NCBI RefSeq assembly: GCF_014696715.1 | Contig: NZ_JACJQO010000005.1 | Span: 372,001-436,000 of the forward strand | Length of the DNA stretch: 64,000 bases | Source of the DNA: Pseudanabaena sp. FACHB-2040 | GTDB taxonomy: Bacteria > Cyanobacteriota > Cyanobacteriia > Phormidesmidales > Phormidesmidaceae | Reading direction: 5' to 3' | Shown: piece by piece, positions 16,991 to 26,199 of the stretch | How the letters are laid out: each line of letters opens with the position of its first letter | Numbering within the stretch: position 1 is the first letter of the stretch | The notes under the pieces: generated by a model | Told to the model about the DNA's origin: nothing | Seen by the model: only the letters and a program-made list of their open reading frames with translations | Database searches by the model: none | Translations under genes and position numbers: made by a program

Positions 16991-19084
16991 GTGAACAAAC
17001 TCACAAAGCAAGGGCATATGTTCGGACTGGGACAGGGCGGAATGCTGCTCGGCGGGCGCTACCGGGTGGTGCGGGAGCTGGGCCGGGGCGGGTTTGGCCA
17101 TACCTATCTGGCAGAAGACGCCAACCGGTTTCAGGAGATGTGTGTGCTCAAAGAGTTTGTGCCCCAGGTGGAGGGGGAAGCCGCTCTGGAGAAGGCGCAG
17201 CAGCTTTTTGCGCGCGAGGCTAACATTCTCTACCAGCTAGATCATCCTCAGATTCCTCGGTTTCGGGAGCTGTTTCGAGAAGGCGGGCGGCTCTTTCTAG
17301 TGCAGGACTACGTAGAGGGACCAACTTATCAGGAACTGCTAGAGACTCGCCGCCGCTATGCTGGGCAGTTTTCTGAAAATGAGGTCGCTATGCTGCTGCG
17401 GCAGGTATTGCCGGTACTTCAATATCTTCACAGTTTGGGGATCGTACACCGCGATATTTCCCCCGACAACCTGATCCAGCGCAACGCCGATGGACTGCCC
17501 GTGCTAATCGATTTTGGCGGGGTGAAGCAGCTGGTCGTCAACGTTCGCTATCAATTGGGGGTTGAGCAGCCCTACGCCAACGCAGACGGGCAGGTGACGC
17601 GGCTGGGCAAAGCCGGATATGCCCCAGCAGAGCAGCTAGATTCGGGCGTTGCCAATCCTAGCTCTGACCTGTACGCGCTGGGGGTTACCGTTCTGGTGCT
17701 GCTGACCAGCGAGGAGCCAGAGGCGCTTTTTGATCAGCGCAGCCAAACCTGGCAATGGCAGGAGAAAGTTAGGGTCAGCCCAGCTCTGGCCACAGTTCTC
17801 AATCGGCTGGTTGCGCCTCGGGCCAGCGATCGCTACGCCACTGCTGATCAGGTGATGGCTGATTTCCACATCGCTGCCTACGATAGCGGCAGCTGGCAGT
17901 CGTCTTTGCCCATCCGCATGCAGCCCATGACGCCGCCCCCCCCACCGCCGCTTCCCGATCCGCCTGCTCCTCGCCGCAAGTCTACGCCTCAGCCGCCTCG
18001 CGGGCCTGCCTATATCTCCTTGACCGACCCGCCCTATGCGCCTCTGCCCCAACCCACCGCGTCCTACACCCCACCGCTAATTGAAGAACCCGTCGAGCCC
18101 CGCCCACGCCCCACGCCCCGCTCCTCTTCAGGTTGCCTGCAGGCTTTGTTGGGTCTTTTGGTGCTGCTCGGAGTAGTGGGGCTGGGCTGGTGGGGGCTAA
18201 CAGCCTCGGGCTGGCTGGATAATATCGCCATCCCTGGCGGTAGTGACGTTGGCGGTCCTGACATTTCTGAGGAAGAGCAGACCCGCAAACGCGCCACTAC
18301 TGAACGGGCGCAGGCCTTGGGCGTCGATAATTCTTATTTGACCCAGTTAACCGATCAGCTCTTTTATGAGCGCTATCCTGACCTGCGGGGTACCCAGCTC
18401 ACCAGTAGCCCAGAAGATGCCGCCTTGCGGACTGAGTGGGATGCGATCGCAAACGACATGCTCACCCTCACCGAGCAAAACCTCAGTACTGCTGCCCGTC
18501 AGCGTCTAGGTCGCTACAACTCCAGCGACCTCGATCGTTGGAGAGCCCAAGTCAATCAGCTCTATGTCAGCCGCCGCGCCCTCTATGACTTGGCCGATGC
18601 CCGCTATGGCAACCTTTTTCCCGGCCGAGTCAACGACGGCTTTGTTGAAGAACCCACCAGTCAAATCTGGTTTGCCCTAGCTCAAGATCGAGTCAACGCC
18701 CTAGAGTCAGGCCAAAAGCTCACCGAAATCAGCTTTCAGCCAGGAACCTACAGCCAGCAGATCCAGGTCAACCTCGACCCCGGCGAAGGCCAGGTCTACA
18801 CCCTCAACCTAAACAGCGGCCAGCTTCTGCGCCTCAACCTCCAGCCCTCCTCCCCCGAAACCCTGCTCTCGCTCTACCTGCCCAGCCCCACAGATGAAGA
18901 CCCCTACCTGCTGTCCGACTCCTCAAACACCACCTGGTCCGGCGAACTCACTCAAACCGGGTACTACGAAATTGTCGTCGTCTCCACAGCCCAGCAGCCC
19001 ATCACCTACCAGCTCAACGTCGCCGTCGATACCGTCATCACCAATCCTGCCGAGCCTCCTGCTGCCTCGGCGGATAAGGATTAG
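16991..19084 (+). CDS. Serine/threonine protein kinase with C-terminal PPC-like exported domain
   Basis: Hanks-type kinase, 697 aa, GTG start. Kinase domain: glycine loop LGRGGFGHTYLA (30-41), K54 in CVLKEF, H153-R154-D155 in VHRDISPDNLI, D174FG in IDFGGVK. A Pro-rich linker follows around 310-370, then one transmembrane segment (LLGLLVLLGVVGLGWWGL, near residue 385) and an exported part. The last 110 residues (from about LDPGEGQVYTLNL) resemble the pre-peptidase C-terminal (PPC) beta-sandwich, usually extracellular. This suggests that an outside signal is read and phosphorylation occurs inside. ATG at codon 10 is an alternative start. The targets are unknown; the arrangement is typical of cyanobacterial Spk-type kinases. 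Confidence 0.9.
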   Translation: MNKLTKQGHMFGLGQGGMLLGGRYRVVRELGRGGFGHTYLAEDANRFQEMCVLKEFVPQVEGEAALEKAQQLFAREANILYQLDHPQIPRFRELFREGGRLFLVQDYVEGPTYQELLETRRRYAGQFSENEVAMLLRQVLPVLQYLHSLGIVHRDISPDNLIQRNADGLPVLIDFGGVKQLVVNVRYQLGVEQPYANADGQVTRLGKAGYAPAEQLDSGVANPSSDLYALGVTVLVLLTSEEPEALFDQRSQTWQWQEKVRVSPALATVLNRLVAPRASDRYATADQVMADFHIAAYDSGSWQSSLPIRMQPMTPPPPPPLPDPPAPRRKSTPQPPRGPAYISLTDPPYAPLPQPTASYTPPLIEEPVEPRPRPTPRSSSGCLQALLGLLVLLGVVGLGWWGLTASGWLDNIAIPGGSDVGGPDISEEEQTRKRATTERAQALGVDNSYLTQLTDQLFYERYPDLRGTQLTSSPEDAALRTEWDAIANDMLTLTEQNLSTAARQRLGRYNSSDLDRWRAQVNQLYVSRRALYDLADARYGNLFPGRVNDGFVEEPTSQIWFALAQDRVNALESGQKLTEISFQPGTYSQQIQVNLDPGEGQVYTLNLNSGQLLRLNLQPSSPETLLSLYLPSPTDEDPYLLSDSSNTTWSGELTQTGYYEIVVVSTAQQPITYQLNVAVDTVITNPAEPPAASADKD

Positions 19085-19310
19085 GTGGGGAAAGTAGGGG
19101 AGGTGGGAAGGTGGGGGAGTAGGGGAAGGTGGGGGAGATGGGAACCCGGAGATGCGGAGACCCGGAGAATACTCAGCTTGAAAATCAACCTCACCCCATA
19201 ACACTAATTAATCACGCTCTAAGCCCCATCCACCCTCCACCCATTCACCCCCTACTCCCCCACCTTCCCCTACTCCCCCACCTTCCCCTACTCCCCCACC
19301 TTCCCCTACC
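19085..19310 (+). repeat. Inverted minisatellite: G-rich arm, spacer, C-rich arm
   Basis: Just after the kinase stop lies a G-rich arm (19085-19160). A 28-bp block at 19110-19137 is the exact reverse complement of 19255-19282. The right arm consists of three direct copies of the 18-bp unit CTCCCCCACCTTCCCCTA starting at 19255, 19273 and 19291. The roughly 95-bp spacer between the arms is unique. A transcript would fold into a long, very GC-rich hairpin. Confidence 0.9.
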
Positions 19311-19369
19311 CCTCCCCATCTCCCCTAAATTCCGCTTAGGATCAAGGTATCCGCTTCACCCTTCCCCTC

Positions 19370-20092
19370 ATGACCGACGTTCTTAGGTCACCCAGCACCG
19401 AATCGTCTGCTCCAGCCCAGGAGCCACGGCTTTATCAGTCTCCTATCGGTAAAAAGCTGCTCTCGGCGGTAACTGGGCTAGGACTGGCAATCTTTGTCCT
19501 GGTGCATATGCTGGGCAATTTAATTTTGTTTACTGGCAGCAATGCCTACAACCAGTACGCCCGCCACCTAGAAGACTGGGGAGTGCTGCTGTATGTCATT
19601 GAGGCTGGGCTGCTGGTATTTGTCCTGGTACATGCGGGGCTGGGCATTCAGATTTACCTGAACCGGCTCAAAGCTCGCCCGGTGCATTACCAGAAATATG
19701 CTTCTGCGGGCAGTCCCAGTCTGCAAAGCCTGAGTTCTCGCACCATGATTTTTACCGGCATTACGCTGGCGGTCTTTTTGGTGTTTCACCTGACTAGCTT
19801 TAAGTTTGGGGCCTATTACGACGCTGAGTTTGGCGGAGTTCCGGGGCGGGATTTGGCGCGGCTGGTGTTTGAGAAGTTTCACGAGCCGATGTATGCCTTT
19901 GGCTATCCGGCGGTGATGGTGCTGCTAGGCTTCCACCTACGCCACGGCATCTGGAGTGCGCTGCAGTCGCTGGGGGCCATGAGCAAGTCGATTAGGCCCC
20001 TGGTCTATGCCCTGAGTACGGTTTTAGCAGCGCTGATTGCGGCAGGATTTATTGCGCTGCCGCTGGCAATTTATTTCAACCTGTTGAGCTGA
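19370..20092 (+). CDS. sdhC: Succinate dehydrogenase cytochrome b558 subunit
   Basis: Membrane anchor of complex II of the B. subtilis-like (type b558) family. Five hydrophobic segments are visible in 240 aa, with conserved His residues suited to bind heme (LVHMLGN near residue 43, LVHAGLG near 84, VFHLTSF near 140, KFHEPMY near 170 and GFHLRHG near 188). The acidic/polar N-terminus is longer than usual. It is 36 bp before sdhA, so the two form a unit. The iron-sulfur subunit sdhB is not in this cluster; in cyanobacteria it is commonly elsewhere. Works in succinate oxidation into the plastoquinone pool (family knowledge). Confidence 0.9.
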   Translation: MTDVLRSPSTESSAPAQEPRLYQSPIGKKLLSAVTGLGLAIFVLVHMLGNLILFTGSNAYNQYARHLEDWGVLLYVIEAGLLVFVLVHAGLGIQIYLNRLKARPVHYQKYASAGSPSLQSLSSRTMIFTGITLAVFLVFHLTSFKFGAYYDAEFGGVPGRDLARLVFEKFHEPMYAFGYPAVMVLLGFHLRHGIWSALQSLGAMSKSIRPLVYALSTVLAALIAAGFIALPLAIYFNLLS

Positions 20093-20128
20093 GTAGCGGC
20101 GGCGGCAAGCCCCACGGAGAGGAGCACA

Positions 20129-22042
20129 ATGGCACTAGATTCACGGGTTCCGGCAGGGCAATTGCAGGACAAGTGGGATGGCTTTAGGGAGCGCTGTCGT
20201 CTGGTTAGCCCCAACAACAAGCGCAAGCACACGGTTTTGGTAGTCGGTACGGGCCTAGCGGGGGCTTCGGCGGCAGCGAGTTTGGCGGAGTTGGGCTACC
20301 ACGTTAAGAGCTTTTGCATTCAAGACTCTCCCCGGCGGGCGCACAGCATTGCGGCCCAGGGCGGCATCAATGCGGCCAAAAATTATCCTAATGATGGCGA
20401 TAGCGTTTGGCGGCTGTTTCACGACACGATCAAGGGCGGTGACTATCGCTCCCGCGAGGCCAACGTCTATCGGCTGGCCCAAATCAGCACCAGCATTATT
20501 GACCAATGTGTGGCTCAGGGAGTTCCCTTTGCCCGTGAATACGGCGGCCTGCTCGACACCCGATCCTTTGGCGGTACGCTGGTTTCGCGCACCTTTTATG
20601 CACGAGGACAGACTGGACAGCAGCTCCTGCTAGGGGCCTATAGCGCCATGATGCGCATGGTGCAGGCTGGCAAAATAGAGGTCTATGCTCGGCGGGAAAT
20701 GCTGGACCTGGTTGTCGTCAACGGGCAGGCGCGGGGCATTGTGGTGCGCAACTTGGTAACGGGCCAGCTGGAGCGCTATGCCGGAGATGCCGTTTTGCTC
20801 TGTACGGGCGGCTATGGCAATGTCTATTACCTCTCAACCAACGCCAAAAACTCCAACGTTACAGCGGCGTGGCGCTGCCACAAGCGGGGAGCCCACTTTG
20901 CCAATCCCTGCTATACCCAGATCCACCCTACCTGTATTCCGGTTTCAGGGGACTACCAGTCGAAGCTAACGCTAATGAGTGAGGGGCTGCGCAATGATGG
21001 TCGGGTATGGGTGCCCAAAACACCGGGCGATACTCGTTCCCCTGAGGCGATTCCCGAAGCTGAGCGCGACTATTACCTGGAGCAGCGCTATCCCACCTTT
21101 GGCAATCTGGTACCCCGTGATGTGGCTTCGCGCAACGCCAAGCAGGTGACCGACCAAGGGCGGGGTGTGGGTGAAACGGGGTTGGCTGTGTATCTAGACT
21201 TTCGAGATGCGATCGCAAAGCAGGGGAAAGGTGCGATCGCAGCCCGCTACGGCAACCTCTTTGACATGTACCAGCGGATCACAGGCGACAACCCCTACGA
21301 CGTGCCCATGCGGATCTACCCCGCCGTTCACTACACAATGGGCGGGCTGTGGGTTGACTACCACCTGATGAGCACCGTGCCCGGTCTGTTTGTGCTGGGC
21401 GAGGCCAACTTCTCTGATCACGGGGCCAACCGCCTCGGGGCCAGCGCCCTAATGCAGGGCCTAGCCGACGGCTATTTCGTCATTCCCTATACCCTAGGCA
21501 ACTACATTGCCAGTCAGCCCCTGCCCCCCGTTAGCCCTGACCACGATGCTTTTGCCGAAGCCGAAGCCGCTGCCCAAGCCCGCATCACTCAGCTACTTAG
21601 CATTCAGGGCGAAAAGACGGTGCTGGAGTTTCATCGCGATCTGGGCCGACTGGTGTGGGACTTTGTCGGCATGGCCCGCCACCGAGAAGGATTGGAATCG
21701 GTCATCACCCAGATCCAAGATCTGCGGGAGGAGTTTTGGCAAAACCTGAAGGTACCCGGCCAGCCCAACACCTACAACAAGAACCTGGAGTTTGCCGGAC
21801 GGGTCGCCGATTTCATGGAGCTAGCCGAACTGATGGCGCGAGATGCCCTGCATCGGGAAGAATCGTGCGGCGGCCACTTCCGCCAAGAGTCACAGACGCC
21901 AGAGGGTGAGGCCAAGCGAGACGATGAGCACTTTGCCTACGTTGCTGCCTGGGAGTATCGGGGCGAGGGGCGTGTGCCCGACCTGCATAAAGAAAGCCTA
22001 GACTTTGAAAATGTTGAGCTAACCCAGCGCAGCTATCGGTAA
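20129..22042 (+). CDS. sdhA: Succinate dehydrogenase/fumarate reductase flavoprotein subunit
   Basis: FAD-containing catalytic subunit, 637 aa. The nucleotide fold motif [19 protein letters not shown] is at 38-56. The His that binds FAD covalently is in [11 protein letters not shown] (H72). The active-site region includes QIHPTC and RDVASRNAK. Strong Shine-Dalgarno GGAGAGGAG precedes the ATG. This belongs to the B. subtilis/Bacteroides type of SdhA, matching the b558 SdhC upstream. The last 40 residues after the Cap domain are normal for the family. sdhCA lacks sdhB here. Confidence 0.95.
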   Translation: MALDSRVPAGQLQDKWDGFRERCRLVSPNNKRKHTVLVVGTGLAGASAAASLAELGYHVKSFCIQDSPRRAHSIAAQGGINAAKNYPNDGDSVWRLFHDTIKGGDYRSREANVYRLAQISTSIIDQCVAQGVPFAREYGGLLDTRSFGGTLVSRTFYARGQTGQQLLLGAYSAMMRMVQAGKIEVYARREMLDLVVVNGQARGIVVRNLVTGQLERYAGDAVLLCTGGYGNVYYLSTNAKNSNVTAAWRCHKRGAHFANPCYTQIHPTCIPVSGDYQSKLTLMSEGLRNDGRVWVPKTPGDTRSPEAIPEAERDYYLEQRYPTFGNLVPRDVASRNAKQVTDQGRGVGETGLAVYLDFRDAIAKQGKGAIAARYGNLFDMYQRITGDNPYDVPMRIYPAVHYTMGGLWVDYHLMSTVPGLFVLGEANFSDHGANRLGASALMQGLADGYFVIPYTLGNYIASQPLPPVSPDHDAFAEAEAAAQARITQLLSIQGEKTVLEFHRDLGRLVWDFVGMARHREGLESVITQIQDLREEFWQNLKVPGQPNTYNKNLEFAGRVADFMELAELMARDALHREESCGGHFRQESQTPEGEAKRDDEHFAYVAAWEYRGEGRVPDLHKESLDFENVELTQRSYR

Positions 22043-22100
22043 GGCTTAAAAAAAGCAGTCAGACTAGACACTTTTGGAAACCATAGTTAACATACCGTAG

Positions 22101-22133
22101 TGAAGTGTTTACGAAATCTTAAGCAGCACTTCA
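22101..22133 (+). promoter_or_regulatory. 5'-leader hairpin upstream of fasciclin gene
   Basis: TGAAGTG (22101-22107) pairs with CACTTCA (22127-22133). It has no T-tract, so it could be an operator-like palindrome or leader structure for the secreted fasciclin gene, or the 3' end of sdhA. Confidence 0.35.
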
Positions 22134-22164
22134 TAGCAGTTTTGCATTCCCACAAGGAGTTGCT

Positions 22165-22779
22165 ATGCGTTTCATGAATCACGTACTTACCGTTGGGCTC
22201 GGAGTCCTCGGAGCAGGTTTGGTCGCGTCTTTGCCTGCTGCCGCTGGTGACATGGTTGAAAAGGACTCTGCCCAAGTAGAGACGACCGAGGAAATGCAAG
22301 AACAGGCCGAGGAAATGCAGGCCGAGGAAACCACTGAGACAACCATTGTCGATGTTGCATCTAGCAGTGGCGAGTTTGAGATTCTAGTTGCTGCCGTTGA
22401 GGCGGCTGGCCTAGTAGAAGTCCTATCTGGGGAAGGGCCTTTCACCGTTTTCGCGCCGACCGATGCCGCCTTTGAGGCCCTCCCTGAAGGTGCACTAGAG
22501 GCGCTACTCATGCCTGAAAACCAGGCGTTACTGGCTCAGATTCTGACCTACCACGTCGTCCCTGGTACCGTTACCTCTGGCGATTTGGTTGAAGGCGACG
22601 TAGCTACCGTAGAGGGCAGTGACGTTACAGTGTCTCTGGGCGACAGCGTCATGGTCAATGATGCAACCGTCGTGATGCCTGATATAGAAGCCAGCAATGG
22701 GGTGATTCACGTCATCGATAAGGTGATCATTCCCCCCAGCCTGCTGAGCGAACTTGATGTAGAAAAGCCTGCCTTATAG
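22165..22779 (+). CDS. Secreted fasciclin (FAS1) domain protein
   Basis: Adhesion-type exported protein with an N-terminal signal peptide (residues 1-27, ending AAAG), an acidic Glu/Gln-rich linker (about 28-58), and one FAS1 domain: [15 protein letters not shown] near 93-107, ILTYHVVPG near 127-135 and [13 protein letters not shown] near 178-190, all typical of the family. It has a Shine-Dalgarno AAGGAG 5 bases before ATG 22165. Such proteins usually sit in the periplasm or outside and mediate cell-surface interactions. It is a single-gene unit ended by the terminator at 22.85-22.91 kb. Confidence 0.85.
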   Translation: MRFMNHVLTVGLGVLGAGLVASLPAAAGDMVEKDSAQVETTEEMQEQAEEMQAEETTETTIVDVASSSGEFEILVAAVEAAGLVEVLSGEGPFTVFAPTDAAFEALPEGALEALLMPENQALLAQILTYHVVPGTVTSGDLVEGDVATVEGSDVTVSLGDSVMVNDATVVMPDIEASNGVIHVIDKVIIPPSLLSELDVEKPAL

Positions 22780-22850
22780 TCAACTCCAGCTAGCACTGAG
22801 GTCTAGGGCAACAGCTGGCCCAGCCCTTAGTCTGCTAGCAGTCAAATAGA

Positions 22851-22914
22851 AAGACGGATCTGTCACAACCCCCATGACGTCTAACGGGGAAGTATTAGCA
22901 GATCCGTCTTTTTT
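22851..22914 (+). terminator. Terminator of fasciclin gene
   Basis: AAGACGGATCTG (22851-22862) and CAGATCCGTCTT (22899-22910) form a perfect 12-bp stem with a 36-nt loop followed by T-tract. The loop is long for a terminator. Confidence 0.75.
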
Positions 22915-23067
22915 ATTAGCTTTTTTTATGTACAATAAGTTTTGTAATGCTTTTATGAGGATTGCCCCAGCAATGACCTCCCAACCAATTTTGGGGTCTA
23001 TTCTATGCGGGTGAGGGGTATTGAAGTAAAAGGATCCATCAAATAATATTGATGTCTTTTAGCGAAG

Positions 23068-23100
23068 GTAAATTGCATTGTCTAAGTGCAATTTACTTTT
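23068..23100 (+). terminator. Terminator-like hairpin in AT-rich region
   Basis: GTAAATTGCA (23068-23077), 9-nt loop, TGCAATTTAC (23087-23096), then TTTT. Confidence 0.55.
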
Positions 23101-23392
23101 GCAGTGTGTTGGGGCAGCCATAAAAGATTTGCTCAGATTTATCCATTTCTTAAAGCTACACATTTTACCTGCCACAACGACGTTTTCTCTAATTAAGAGA
23201 AACTGAAAATTAAGCCTGATGCTTGATTTTTATTTTTTTGTACCTTAATATTTTGGTACTTCTACAAAGATATTTCTTGAAAGCTGTTTATTGGCTTGAT
23301 GGCTCGGATTAGAGCTATATCCTGGATAAACCAGCTCAAATTGGCTTAAAAAGAGATTGTTTCACATTTAGAAAAAATTTTGTTGTACTTTG

Positions 23393-23427
23393 GAGCTTTG
23401 GAATAAAATTTCCAAGGCTCGATTTTT
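23393..23427 (+). terminator. Terminator-like hairpin in AT-rich region
   Basis: GAGCTTTGGAA (23393-23403), loop TAAAAT, TTCCAAGGCTC (23410-23420), one G-U pair, then GATTTTTG. Confidence 0.55.
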
Positions 23428-23503
23428 GTGTTTATAGGTAATAAGCTCTTATCACTTTGTTAAAACTATTCTTTCTTTTTGTATGCTTACCTTTAAAGCA
23501 AGA

Positions 23504-23528
23504 TCAGCCAAAATGCTGATGGGTTTTT
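23504..23528 (+). terminator. Small hairpin with T-tract before hypothetical gene
   Basis: ATCAGC (23504-23509), loop, GCTGAT (23516-23521), followed by GGGTTTTT. It sits just 20 bp before the TATAAT of the downstream gene, so it would end an upstream RNA. Confidence 0.5.
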
Positions 23529-23542
23529 AACCTATAGATAGA

Positions 23543-23548
23543 TATAAT
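23543..23548 (+). promoter_or_regulatory. -10 element TATAAT before 79-aa gene
   Basis: Exact consensus TATAAT, 38 bp upstream of the ATG at 23587. A matching -35 is not obvious. Confidence 0.45.
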
Positions 23549-23586
23549 TTAGATTGGTTTTGTCTCGGGATAAGGATAGTTACTGA

Positions 23587-23826
23587 ATGAATCGTCAGGT
23601 ATTCACGAATTGGAACAAGCAGGCATTAATTGATTGGATCGAGCTGGAGCGGGTGAAAGGAACCGATTATCGGAACCTCGAGAACGCTCTCAGGCTCGAC
23701 TATGGCGTTCTTGACTGGTGGAGAACAGGTCTGGTCAATGAGCTGACCCCTGACCATCTTCAGGCTATTGCGGACTACCGAGGCTGGTCCCTTGCAAAAG
23801 TGCGAGAGTGGCTTGATATTAAATAA
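23587..23826 (+). CDS. Conserved cyanobacterial hypothetical protein (79 aa)
   Basis: Small soluble protein, helix-rich, with a C-terminal part (LTPDHLQAIADYRGWSLAKV) that resembles an HTH of XRE-like proteins but without the strong DNA-binding pattern. I recall similar sequences in several cyanobacteria. It has its own probable promoter and a good terminator at 23912. Possibly a regulator; function unknown. Confidence 0.65.
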   Translation: MNRQVFTNWNKQALIDWIELERVKGTDYRNLENALRLDYGVLDWWRTGLVNELTPDHLQAIADYRGWSLAKVREWLDIK

Positions 23827-23911
23827 ACTAAGTTTGAGTTAGCTGGATGGGCGATTAACTGGCCCCACCGTCGCCACTGGCCTGGGCAAAATTTTCTAAC
23901 CCTACGATTTT

Positions 23912-23941
23912 CAAAGCCCGCTTACGCGGGCTTTGATTTTT
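23912..23941 (+). terminator. Strong Rho-independent terminator
   Basis: CAAAGCCCGC (23912-23921), loop TTAC, GCGGGCTTTG (23926-23935), ATTTTTT. Ends the 79-aa gene transcript. Confidence 0.85.
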
Positions 23942-23982
23942 TAGGCGGAGCTATTGGTATTTAGAAAGCTTGCGATCGCACA

Positions 23983-24016
23983 AATAAAAACCTCCTGGCT
24001 GACGGACCAGAAGGTT
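23983..24016 (-). terminator. Terminator of rpsD
   Basis: On the minus strand AACCTTCTGG (24007-24016), 8-nt loop, CCAGGAGGTT (23989-23998) with one mismatch, followed by T-rich sequence. Located 66 bp after the rpsD stop. Confidence 0.7.
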
Positions 24017-24081
24017 AGGAGAAAAGTATTTAATTAGCGCGGTAAGCGTACGCCAGCTCGAAATAGAGACAGTATCGGAGG

Positions 24082-24690
24082 TTATGCCTTCCGCGAGTAG
24101 TACTCAACCACGAGCAGTTCGTTGATATTGAGCGCAATCCATTCCCGCTCGATGATGCCGTTCACCTTAGCAGTGAGCTTGCCCTTATCGAGTTCAAGAT
24201 GGTTGGGAACGTTGGCCAGACCAGGGAATTGCAGGTTGGCTTCCACCAAGGTGCGAGAGACAGCCTTGTCGCGAACGCTGATCACATCGCCAGGACGGCA
24301 CTGATAGCTAGGAATGCTAACGACCCGACCGTTGACGGTAATGTGACCGTGGTTGACGATCTGACGCGCCGCCGGAATGGTCGGGCCAAAGCCTAACCGG
24401 AAGATCGTGTTGTCTAACCGCATCTCTAGCTGCTGTAGTAGAGACAAGCCGGTAGAACCACCAGCCCGACGGGCTTTTTTCACGTACCGAAGCAGCTGCT
24501 TTTCCGTCAACCCATAGTTGAAGCGGAGCTTTTGCTTCTCTTCTAGACGAACCCCATATTCAGATTTTTTCTTACGGGCCTGCCCGTGTTGTCCGGGGGG
24601 ATAAGCCTTACGAGGAGATTTACGGCTCAGTCCAGGCAGTTCCCCCAGGCGGCGTACTACTCGGAGGCGAGGGCCTCTATATCGCGCCAT
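24082..24690 (-). CDS. rpsD: 30S ribosomal protein S4
   Basis: Primary binding protein of the 16S rRNA 5' domain, 202 aa. It starts [16 protein letters not shown], contains the S4 RNA-binding region ([23 protein letters not shown] starting near residue 87) and ends [15 protein letters not shown]. In E. coli S4 represses its operon; here it stands alone between a terminator and the amidohydrolase upstream region. Confidence 0.97.
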   Translation of the reverse strand: MARYRGPRLRVVRRLGELPGLSRKSPRKAYPPGQHGQARKKKSEYGVRLEEKQKLRFNYGLTEKQLLRYVKKARRAGGSTGLSLLQQLEMRLDNTIFRLGFGPTIPAARQIVNHGHITVNGRVVSIPSYQCRPGDVISVRDKAVSRTLVEANLQFPGLANVPNHLELDKGKLTAKVNGIIEREWIALNINELLVVEYYSRKA

Positions 24691-24964
24691 GCAGCTTGTT
24701 CTCCAAAGAATTCCAAAGTTACTATTGTAGCCGCATAACAGCCCTAGATCAACTTTCTCGTGCAGCTATTCCCGCTTCGAGGCAAGGAAAACTTCGGCGG
24801 TGGAGGGTTCAAAGAGGTCTTGAGTGAACCAGACATAGAGGCCGTAAATCATCTGCACCAGCAACAGCCCTTGCTAAGCAGGAATCTTTTGCCTCGGCCG
24901 TACGGTATCTCAGGCATGCTTAGTGGTTCCGGTTCATGGGAGGATGCCAAAAACTCCTTTTTCT

Positions 24965-26197
24965 ATGTCGATGGCTCCTCTCTTTGAGTTCACCAACTGT
25001 ATAGTTCTCTACGGGCCTGATCTGGTGCCCCACCACTGCCAGCACTTTACCGTCAGCGGCGACACAATTGACCAAATTGCCTTAGGCGAACCCTGCTACG
25101 CCATCAATCAAGGCACCCAGGTAATCATGCCCGGTATGTACAATGGCCACACCCACATGGGCGATAGCTGTCTGCCCGATGGAGCCACCGGCCTAACTTT
25201 AGAAGAAGGATTTTTTCGGCCCCACGGCTATAAATACCGGGAACTAGCCAAGCAGTCCGAAGCCGAACATCTAACGCACATTACCAATCACCTGCGCTAC
25301 ATGGCCCGCACTGGCACAGTCGGCCACTTTGACTTTCGGGAGCAGGGCATGTACGGCAGTCAACTCCTACGTCGAGCTTCCGAATCAACTGGGGTACGCT
25401 CAGTTATTTTGGGCCAGTTCAATGAGCTGCCTTTTACCTCCGACGAACTCCAGCACAATCAGGCAGCACTTAGCCCACAGGCCATCGATGAACTCAAGGC
25501 AGTGCTCGCCGCTGCCGATGGCTTCTCTGAAAGCACCATGAATGACCTGACCGACCCTGCTTGGCAGCAAATTCTTACCCTTACAGAAACAGCCCACAAG
25601 CTCCGGGCCATTCACTGCCTGGAAAACACTGCCTACAGGGAAGTCAGCCTAGCGGTGACTGGGCGCGGCGATTTGGAACGAGCGATTGATTTGTACCGGC
25701 CCCACCTGGTAATTCACGCCACTGTTGCCAATGCGGATGAAATTTCCTTGCTGTCGGAGCATCGGCTCAACGTAGTGCTCAACCCTAGAGCCAACGCTAA
25801 TCTAGGCCTACCACTGCCACCGATCGCGGCGCTGCTGCAAAGTCAGGCCAATCTGCTGTTGGGCACCGACAACGGCCTGCTTAACAGCCCCAACTTGTTT
25901 GCTGAACTCGATTTCACCTACAAAGTTGCCAAGAGTCAGTTTGGAGACGCCCTGCATCCTGACCCGGCTGACATTCTCAAACTGGTGACCAGCAACGTCG
26001 GTGCAGTCTTAGAAGGGGCGCTGGAGGACGGCACCTGCGGCTATCTAGCTGAGGGCAAACCTGCCGATTTTGTTGTTCTAGACTTTACCCAGCCCCATTT
26101 GCAGCGCAGCCGCCATCTGATTGCTAGTATTTTGACCCGTGTCACCCCGGCAGATGTGCTGATGACCGTGCGTCGAGGCAACTGTCTTCACGCTTAA
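24965..26197 (+). CDS. Amidohydrolase-family (deaminase-like) protein
   Basis: Metal-dependent amidohydrolase of the ATZ/TRZ-cytosine deaminase type. The metal ligands are intact: H62xH64 in NGHTHMG, H217 and E220 in AIHCLEN, H251 in VIHATVAN and D302 in LGTDNG. The chain is about 410 aa, typical for a hydrolase with a flanking beta-sandwich. The start is uncertain: ATG 24965 and 24971 are in frame and a longer ORF reaches 24923; none has a clear Shine-Dalgarno. It is monocistronic. Substrate not known; family members deaminate or hydrolyse cyclic N-compounds (atrazine derivatives, guanine, cytosine). The cysteine-hydrolase operon is 23 kb away. Confidence 0.75.
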   Translation: MSMAPLFEFTNCIVLYGPDLVPHHCQHFTVSGDTIDQIALGEPCYAINQGTQVIMPGMYNGHTHMGDSCLPDGATGLTLEEGFFRPHGYKYRELAKQSEAEHLTHITNHLRYMARTGTVGHFDFREQGMYGSQLLRRASESTGVRSVILGQFNELPFTSDELQHNQAALSPQAIDELKAVLAAADGFSESTMNDLTDPAWQQILTLTETAHKLRAIHCLENTAYREVSLAVTGRGDLERAIDLYRPHLVIHATVANADEISLLSEHRLNVVLNPRANANLGLPLPPIAALLQSQANLLLGTDNGLLNSPNLFAELDFTYKVAKSQFGDALHPDPADILKLVTSNVGAVLEGALEDGTCGYLAEGKPADFVVLDFTQPHLQRSRHLIASILTRVTPADVLMTVRRGNCLHA

Positions 26198-26199
26198 AA

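Larger units (their letters stand above)
22780..23586. other. 807-bp AT-rich non-coding region
   Basis: Clearly lower in GC than the neighbours. It contains stem-loops at 22851-22910, 23068-23096, 23184-23202 (TTTCTCT/AGAGAAA), 23393-23420 and 23504-23521, an inverted repeat GTACC-N10-GGTAC at 23240-23259, and the TATAAT at 23543-23548. No ORF of coding character and no tRNA. Could encode one or more non-coding RNAs, each ended by its own terminator. Confidence 0.55.

Noticed and set aside
19129-19386. Proline-rich frame in the 19-kb repeat
   Set aside because: It is created by the C-rich tandem units and has no independent coding evidence.
24766-24852. 28-codon minus-strand frame beginning MIYGLYVWFTQDLF
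   Set aside because: Looks slightly like a membrane-protein end, but has no ribosome site or known homolog; could be a gene remnant.
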